A stretch of 9,429 bases of DNA, from the NCBI GenBank assembly GCA_017646545.1, contig JAGCMI010000047.1, positions 1 to 9,429 of the forward strand, in the 5' to 3' direction. Numbering within the stretch: position 1 is the stretch's first letter; each line of letters begins with the position of its first letter. The notes beneath the pieces were generated by a model. It made no database searches and was not told where the DNA came from. It was given only the letters and a program-made list of their open reading frames with translations. Source of the stretch: Oscillospiraceae bacterium (GTDB taxonomy: Bacteria > Bacillota > Clostridia > Oscillospirales > Oscillospiraceae). Shown here piece after piece: positions 6,511-9,429 of the stretch. The position numbers and the translations under genes are program-made.

Positions 6511-6530
6511 GGGGAGCCTTTTGGCTCCCC
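6511..6530 (+). terminator. GC-rich hairpin after the binding-protein gene (partial terminator or mRNA stabiliser)
   Basis: Perfect 8-bp stem GGGGAGCC/GGCTCCCC with a TTTT loop, 22 bases after the stop codon. It is followed by CTTCCTTCG rather than a clean T-run, so termination would be inefficient. Hairpins at this position commonly protect the binding-protein mRNA 3' end and reduce expression of the downstream permease genes. Confidence 0.7.
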
Positions 6531-6543
6531 CTTCCTTCGAGCA

Positions 6544-6605
6544 AAGGCATTGTTAGCCGGTATACAAGGACAACAGTTGTCTTGTGTACGGGCCAGCGAT
6601 GCCTT
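6544..6605 (+). other. Long 62-nt imperfect hairpin between binding protein and permease
   Basis: Arms 6544-6573 and 6577-6605 pair over 29 positions around a CAG loop: 24 Watson-Crick pairs, three G-U wobbles (6551/6598, 6553/6596, 6563/6586), two mismatches (6555/6594, 6559/6590) and one bulged G (6568). All three wobbles are U-G in the plus-strand RNA and would be A-C clashes in the opposite strand, so the structure reads as a plus-strand RNA. It could be an attenuator, an RNase processing site, or a decayed palindromic repeat insertion. No T-run follows directly. Confidence 0.7.
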
Positions 6606-6621
6606 ATTTACTAAAATTTGC

Positions 6622-6662
6622 AAGGAGGTTAGTGGTATAAACTCGGTTTATATTTTGCGCTT
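6622..6662 (+). promoter_or_regulatory. Remote Shine-Dalgarno with hairpin before the permease start
   Basis: A strong AAGGAGG (6622-6628) lies 34 bases from the ATG at 6663, too far for normal initiation, and no other Shine-Dalgarno precedes the ATG. Between them sits a perfect inverted repeat TATAAAC-TCG-GTTTATA (6636-6652), extendable by two G-T pairs to 6634-6654. Folding it would shorten the effective spacing to about 13-17 bases. The in-frame region back to the stop at 6630-6632 contains no ATG, GTG or TTG. The near GTG (6632) gives only two codons. The palindrome could alternatively be an operator. Confidence 0.6.
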
Positions 6663-8243
6663 ATGAAAAAATTAAACGATTTAGAGTATTTGAAACTGAG
6701 TAAGATGGGCGCGCTTTGGTATAACATCAAGCTGTTCATCCTCTGTACATTCCCTCATTGGCTGTGGAATGATCTGTGCCTGGGTACCTGGAACTTCATT
6801 AAGAAGACCGGCCGGGGCATTAAGAACGAATTTGTCGACATTGGCACTACCTTTGCCAAGGGCAACTGGGCAGTGAAGCTGTCTTTCTTCCTGTTTGGCT
6901 TTGGTAACTTGTTTTATGGACAGATTATGCGTGGCATTCTGTTCCTTCTGTTTGAAATCATCTTTATTGCATACATGGTGATCCCCAGCGGTGGTATCCA
7001 CTGGCTGAGCAAGTGCAACTTCTTCCAGACCGGTATGACTGTCGGTACAGAGCAGGGCGGCATGCAGGAAGTGGAAATGTATGGCGATAAGTTTACGATT
7101 TGGGTCGCTGGTGATGACTCCGTCAAGGTTCTGCTGTACGGCCTTTTGACCATCCTCTTCATCGTGGCCTTCATTTGGACCTGGCGTACCCAGGTCAAGC
7201 AGTGCCGTATCTGCATGGACATCACTGCCAAGGGCAAGAAGATCAAGTCCGCAAAGGACGATATGAGATCTCTGGTGGACGATGAGTTCCACAAGACCCT
7301 GCTGGCTGTGCCGCTGATGGGTATTCTGATGTTCACCGTGCTGCCCATCATCTACATGGTGCTCATTGCGTTCACCAGCTATGACGCTGCACACGACGGC
7401 TACTCCAACCTCTTTAGCTGGGTTGGCTGGGAGCATTTCAACGAACTGTTCAACTTTGGTGAGGGTGGCTTGGGCCTGGCTTTCGGCGAAATCCTGTCCT
7501 GGACGCTGATGTGGTCCTTCTTTGCCACCTTTACGAACTACTTCCTGGGTATGTTCGTTGCTATCATGATCAACAAGAAGGGCATCCAGCTTAAGAAATT
7601 CTGGAGAACCGTGCTGGTCATGACCATCGCCATTCCTCAGTTCGTGTCCCTGCTGTATGTGTCCAAGCTGTTTGACTCCTCCGGTATCATTGGCGAGGCT
7701 CTGGGTGAGATCGGCTTCATCAAGGAGTTCCTGAGCGCCAATCATTACATCTCCCTTTGGGATTCTCCCACCATTGCCAAGATCCTGGTCATTGTCATCA
7801 ACATTTGGGTTGGTATTCCTTATGTGATGCTGCAGGCCACCGGTATTCTGATGAATATCCCCGCTGACCTGTATGAGTCCTCCCGTGTGGACGGCGCCAG
7901 CGCTTGGCAGCAGTACACCAAGATCACCCTGCCTTACATGCTGTTCGTTACCGGCCCTGCGCTGCTGACCAGCTTCGTGAGTAACCTGAACAATTTCAAT
8001 GTTATCTACCTGCTCTCCGGTGGCAACCCCCTCAACACCGAACTGGGTGTTCAGGGCGGCGTCTCCGTGGGTCATACGGACCTTCTGATCACTTGGCTGT
8101 ATAAGATGGCTCTGGGCAGCGCTGAGTCTAAGTACTACATGGCATCCGTCATTGGTATTTTGATCTTCGCAGTTTGCGCTGTGCTGTCTTTGATCATTTA
8201 CAATGTGATCCCGTCTACTAAGAACGAGGAGGATTTCAAGTAA
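6663..8243 (+). CDS. Sugar ABC transporter permease, MalF-type with long N-terminal extension
   Basis: One of two membrane subunits of an oligosaccharide importer, partner of the following MalG-type subunit and the MalK-type ATPase. It is a 526-residue multi-span protein. The binding-protein-dependent permease core spans about 210-516 and contains the EAA loop YESSRVDGASAWQQYTKITLP (404-424), the ATPase contact site, with the invariant G411 and with E-S-S in place of E-A-A. The N-terminal ~210 residues exceed the usual short MalF/GanP tail of Gram-positive members. They hold an amphipathic lead (1-60), predicted membrane segments near 72-108 and 153-173, an external-type loop (109-150) and a charged linker with CRIC (181-184). 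The only ATG without an upstream alternative is 6663. Translation initiation looks unusual because the Shine-Dalgarno is remote. Its stop overlaps the next start by one base. Confidence 0.9.
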   Translation: MKKLNDLEYLKLSKMGALWYNIKLFILCTFPHWLWNDLCLGTWNFIKKTGRGIKNEFVDIGTTFAKGNWAVKLSFFLFGFGNLFYGQIMRGILFLLFEIIFIAYMVIPSGGIHWLSKCNFFQTGMTVGTEQGGMQEVEMYGDKFTIWVAGDDSVKVLLYGLLTILFIVAFIWTWRTQVKQCRICMDITAKGKKIKSAKDDMRSLVDDEFHKTLLAVPLMGILMFTVLPIIYMVLIAFTSYDAAHDGYSNLFSWVGWEHFNELFNFGEGGLGLAFGEILSWTLMWSFFATFTNYFLGMFVAIMINKKGIQLKKFWRTVLVMTIAIPQFVSLLYVSKLFDSSGIIGEALGEIGFIKEFLSANHYISLWDSPTIAKILVIVINIWVGIPYVMLQATGILMNIPADLYESSRVDGASAWQQYTKITLPYMLFVTGPALLTSFVSNLNNFNVIYLLSGGNPLNTELGVQGGVSVGHTDLLITWLYKMALGSAESKYYMASVIGILIFAVCAVLSLIIYNVIPSTKNEEDFK

Positions 8244-9124
8244 TGGAAAAGAATCATAATAAGATCCAGAAATCCGGCCTCGGTGCCCGGGCCAGCAGAA
8301 GACTGGCCAACACCATAATCTACATCGTTCTGATCACCATGACCGTGGTTTGGCTCTTCCCCTTCTTCGGCATTGTGATGGAATCTTTCAAGGTCAATAC
8401 CAGAGGTATGGATGGTGAGCTGTTCCCCGAAAAGTTTGGTTTTGACAACTACATCCGTCTGTTTAAGGAAACCGACTTCCTCAATTGGTTCATCAATACT
8501 GCCATCATGGGTGTGGCCACCGCATTCTTCCAGACCTTCTTCGTTCTGGCAATGAGCTACACTTTGTCCCGTCTGCGTTTTAAGGGTAGAAAGGGTCTGA
8601 TGAACCTGATGCTGATTCTGGGCATGTTCCCCGGTTTCCTCACCATGATCCTGATCTACAAGGTCTTCTCCGATCTGGGTCTGACCATGCAGATGGCACC
8701 CGTGGGTCTGGTCATCGTTTATTGTGCCAGCTCCGGTATGGGCTACTATGTGTCCAAGGGTTTCTTCGACACCATTCCCAAGACTCTGGACGAGGCTGCC
8801 CGTGTGGACGGTGCCACCCGCCTGCAGGTGTTCTACAAGGTCATCATGCCCCTGTCCAGCTCCATCGTCATCTACACCATTTTGATGGGCTTCATGGCTC
8901 CTTGGGGCGACTTCATGCTGGCCAGCTACATCATCCATGAGAATTCTCAGGGCATGACCGTGGCCGTCGGTATGTTCGAGTGGCTTTCCAAAACGATTGT
9001 CAACACCAACTACACCATGTTCTGTGCCGCAGGTGTTGTGGTTGCTGTTCCTGTTACGACCGTGTTCCTCTGCTTGCAGAAGTACTATGTTGAAGGCGTC
9101 ACAGGCGGCGCAGTGAAAGGATAA
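8243..9124 (+). CDS. Sugar ABC transporter permease, MalG-type
   Basis: Second membrane subunit of the same importer, 293 residues, the usual MalG length. A membrane segment near residues 22-45 is followed by an extracellular loop (VNTRGMDGELFPEKFGFDNYIRLF in part), and further segments cluster at about 85-108, 117-140, 150-170, 205-225 and 258-277. The EAA loop EAARVDGATRLQVFYKVIMP (184-203) with G190 docks on the ATPase. The start codon shares its A with the preceding TAA (TAATG), and GAGGAGG (8226-8232) lies ten bases upstream inside the MalF-type gene, so translational coupling and equal stoichiometry are expected. The C-terminus KYYVEGVTGGAVKG matches the typical MalG ending. Substrate specificity is set mostly by the binding protein and cannot be read here. 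Confidence 0.93.
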   Translation: MEKNHNKIQKSGLGARASRRLANTIIYIVLITMTVVWLFPFFGIVMESFKVNTRGMDGELFPEKFGFDNYIRLFKETDFLNWFINTAIMGVATAFFQTFFVLAMSYTLSRLRFKGRKGLMNLMLILGMFPGFLTMILIYKVFSDLGLTMQMAPVGLVIVYCASSGMGYYVSKGFFDTIPKTLDEAARVDGATRLQVFYKVIMPLSSSIVIYTILMGFMAPWGDFMLASYIIHENSQGMTVAVGMFEWLSKTIVNTNYTMFCAAGVVVAVPVTTVFLCLQKYYVEGVTGGAVKG

Positions 9125-9136
9125 GAGGTAGATATT

Positions 9137-9429
9137 ATGGCAAGTGTCAAGTTAACCAATGTTAAGAAAGTTTATGATAATAATGTGGTGGCTGTGCAGG
9201 AGTTCAATCTGGACATCGCCGATAAGGAATTCATCGTTTTCGTCGGTCCTTCCGGCTGCGGTAAGTCCACCACTCTGCGTATGATCGCAGGTCTGGAAGA
9301 TATCTCCGGCGGTACCGTTGAGATCGACGGCGTTGTGGTCAATGACCTGCAGCCCCGTGACCGTAACATCGCCATGGTCTTCCAGAACTACGCCCTGTAC
9401 CCCCACCTGACCGTGTTCGAAAACATGGC
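9137..9429 (+). CDS. Sugar ABC transporter ATP-binding protein, MalK/UgpC/MsmX-type (5' part, cut by window end)
   Basis: Only the first 97 codons are present and the gene runs off the right edge; full members have about 360-380 residues. The protein opens [16 protein letters not shown]. It has Walker [10 protein letters not shown] (37-45) and a Q-loop [11 protein letters not shown] (80-90, Q83), which together are typical of carbohydrate-uptake ATPases of the MalK group. It sits 12 bases after the MalG-type gene with AAGAGGT (9123-9129) seven bases before the ATG, so it is the last visible member of the transporter operon. It would power import from the cytoplasmic face. In many Firmicutes one MsmX-type ATPase serves several sugar importers and lies elsewhere, so a dedicated copy here suggests a self-sufficient operon. 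The C-terminal regulatory domain cannot be seen. Confidence 0.92.
   Translation, partial: MASVKLTNVKKVYDNNVVAVQEFNLDIADKEFIVFVGPSGCGKSTTLRMIAGLEDISGGTVEIDGVVVNDLQPRDRNIAMVFQNYALYPHLTVFENM

Noticed and set aside
4935..6623. 562-codon open frame on the minus strand
   Set aside because: Antisense to the binding-protein gene. Strong codon bias removes stop codons from the complementary frame, and the Ser/Val/Leu-rich product has no family features. It also reads through both intergenic hairpins.
6681..8075. 464-codon open frame on the minus strand
   Set aside because: Antisense to the MalF-type permease. The His/Gln/Asp-rich product is a complement artefact.
8198..8938. 246-codon open frame on the minus strand
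   Set aside because: Antisense to the MalG-type permease, and a low-complexity His/Gln/Glu product.

Overview
The window looks like a chromosomal segment from a Gram-positive, probably gut-dwelling, anaerobic clostridium (Oscillospirales-like). The grounds are three extracellular proteins with lipobox signal peptides and no outer-membrane partners, strong AGGAGG-type ribosome binding sites, consensus TTGACA/TATAAT promoters and roughly balanced GC content. The taxonomic placement is an inference from style, not from a marker gene.

Left part (1-1240): a small LURP-one-related (LOR, tubby-fold) protein is encoded on the minus strand. Divergent from it is a tRNA-Val(GAC) with encoded CCA, a perfect sigma-70-type promoter and an intrinsic terminator. 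Downstream lies about 500 bp without a gene. Its first 190 bp are highly structured: they are bounded by an inverted and a direct copy of the tRNA-Val 3' end and contain a nested, multi-arm palindrome. This looks like the scar or body of a tRNA-targeted mobile or repeat element. A lone terminator-like hairpin follows at about 1072-1104, and I see nothing gene-like in the rest.

Right part (1176-9429): a glycan-utilisation locus, all on the plus strand. A promoter at about 1176-1204 drives two secreted lipoprotein glycoside hydrolases: a GH53 endo-beta-1,4-galactanase with a C-terminal Ig-like and carbohydrate-binding region, and a GH13 alpha-amylase-family enzyme. A second, perfect-consensus promoter (4893-4921) drives a sugar-binding lipoprotein, followed by two MalF/MalG-type permeases and the start of a MalK/UgpC/MsmX-type ATPase cut by the window edge. 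The binding protein carries an extra C-terminal domain of about 90 residues resembling starch-binding SusE/SusF or pullulanase X25 modules.

Working model: surface enzymes shorten polysaccharide, the binding protein captures oligosaccharides (possibly staying attached to the polymer through its extra domain), and the ABC transporter imports them. The odd point is the pairing of a beta-galactan enzyme with an alpha-glucan enzyme and maltodextrin-like transport parts.

The 174-nt gap between the binding protein and the first permease holds a GC-rich hairpin, a 62-nt long hairpin with wobble pairs conserved for the plus-strand RNA, and a Shine-Dalgarno sequence 34 nt from its start codon with a hairpin between them. 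This arrangement suggests post-transcriptional control that keeps the binding protein in excess over the membrane components. No CRISPR array, insertion sequence or transcription-factor gene is visible.
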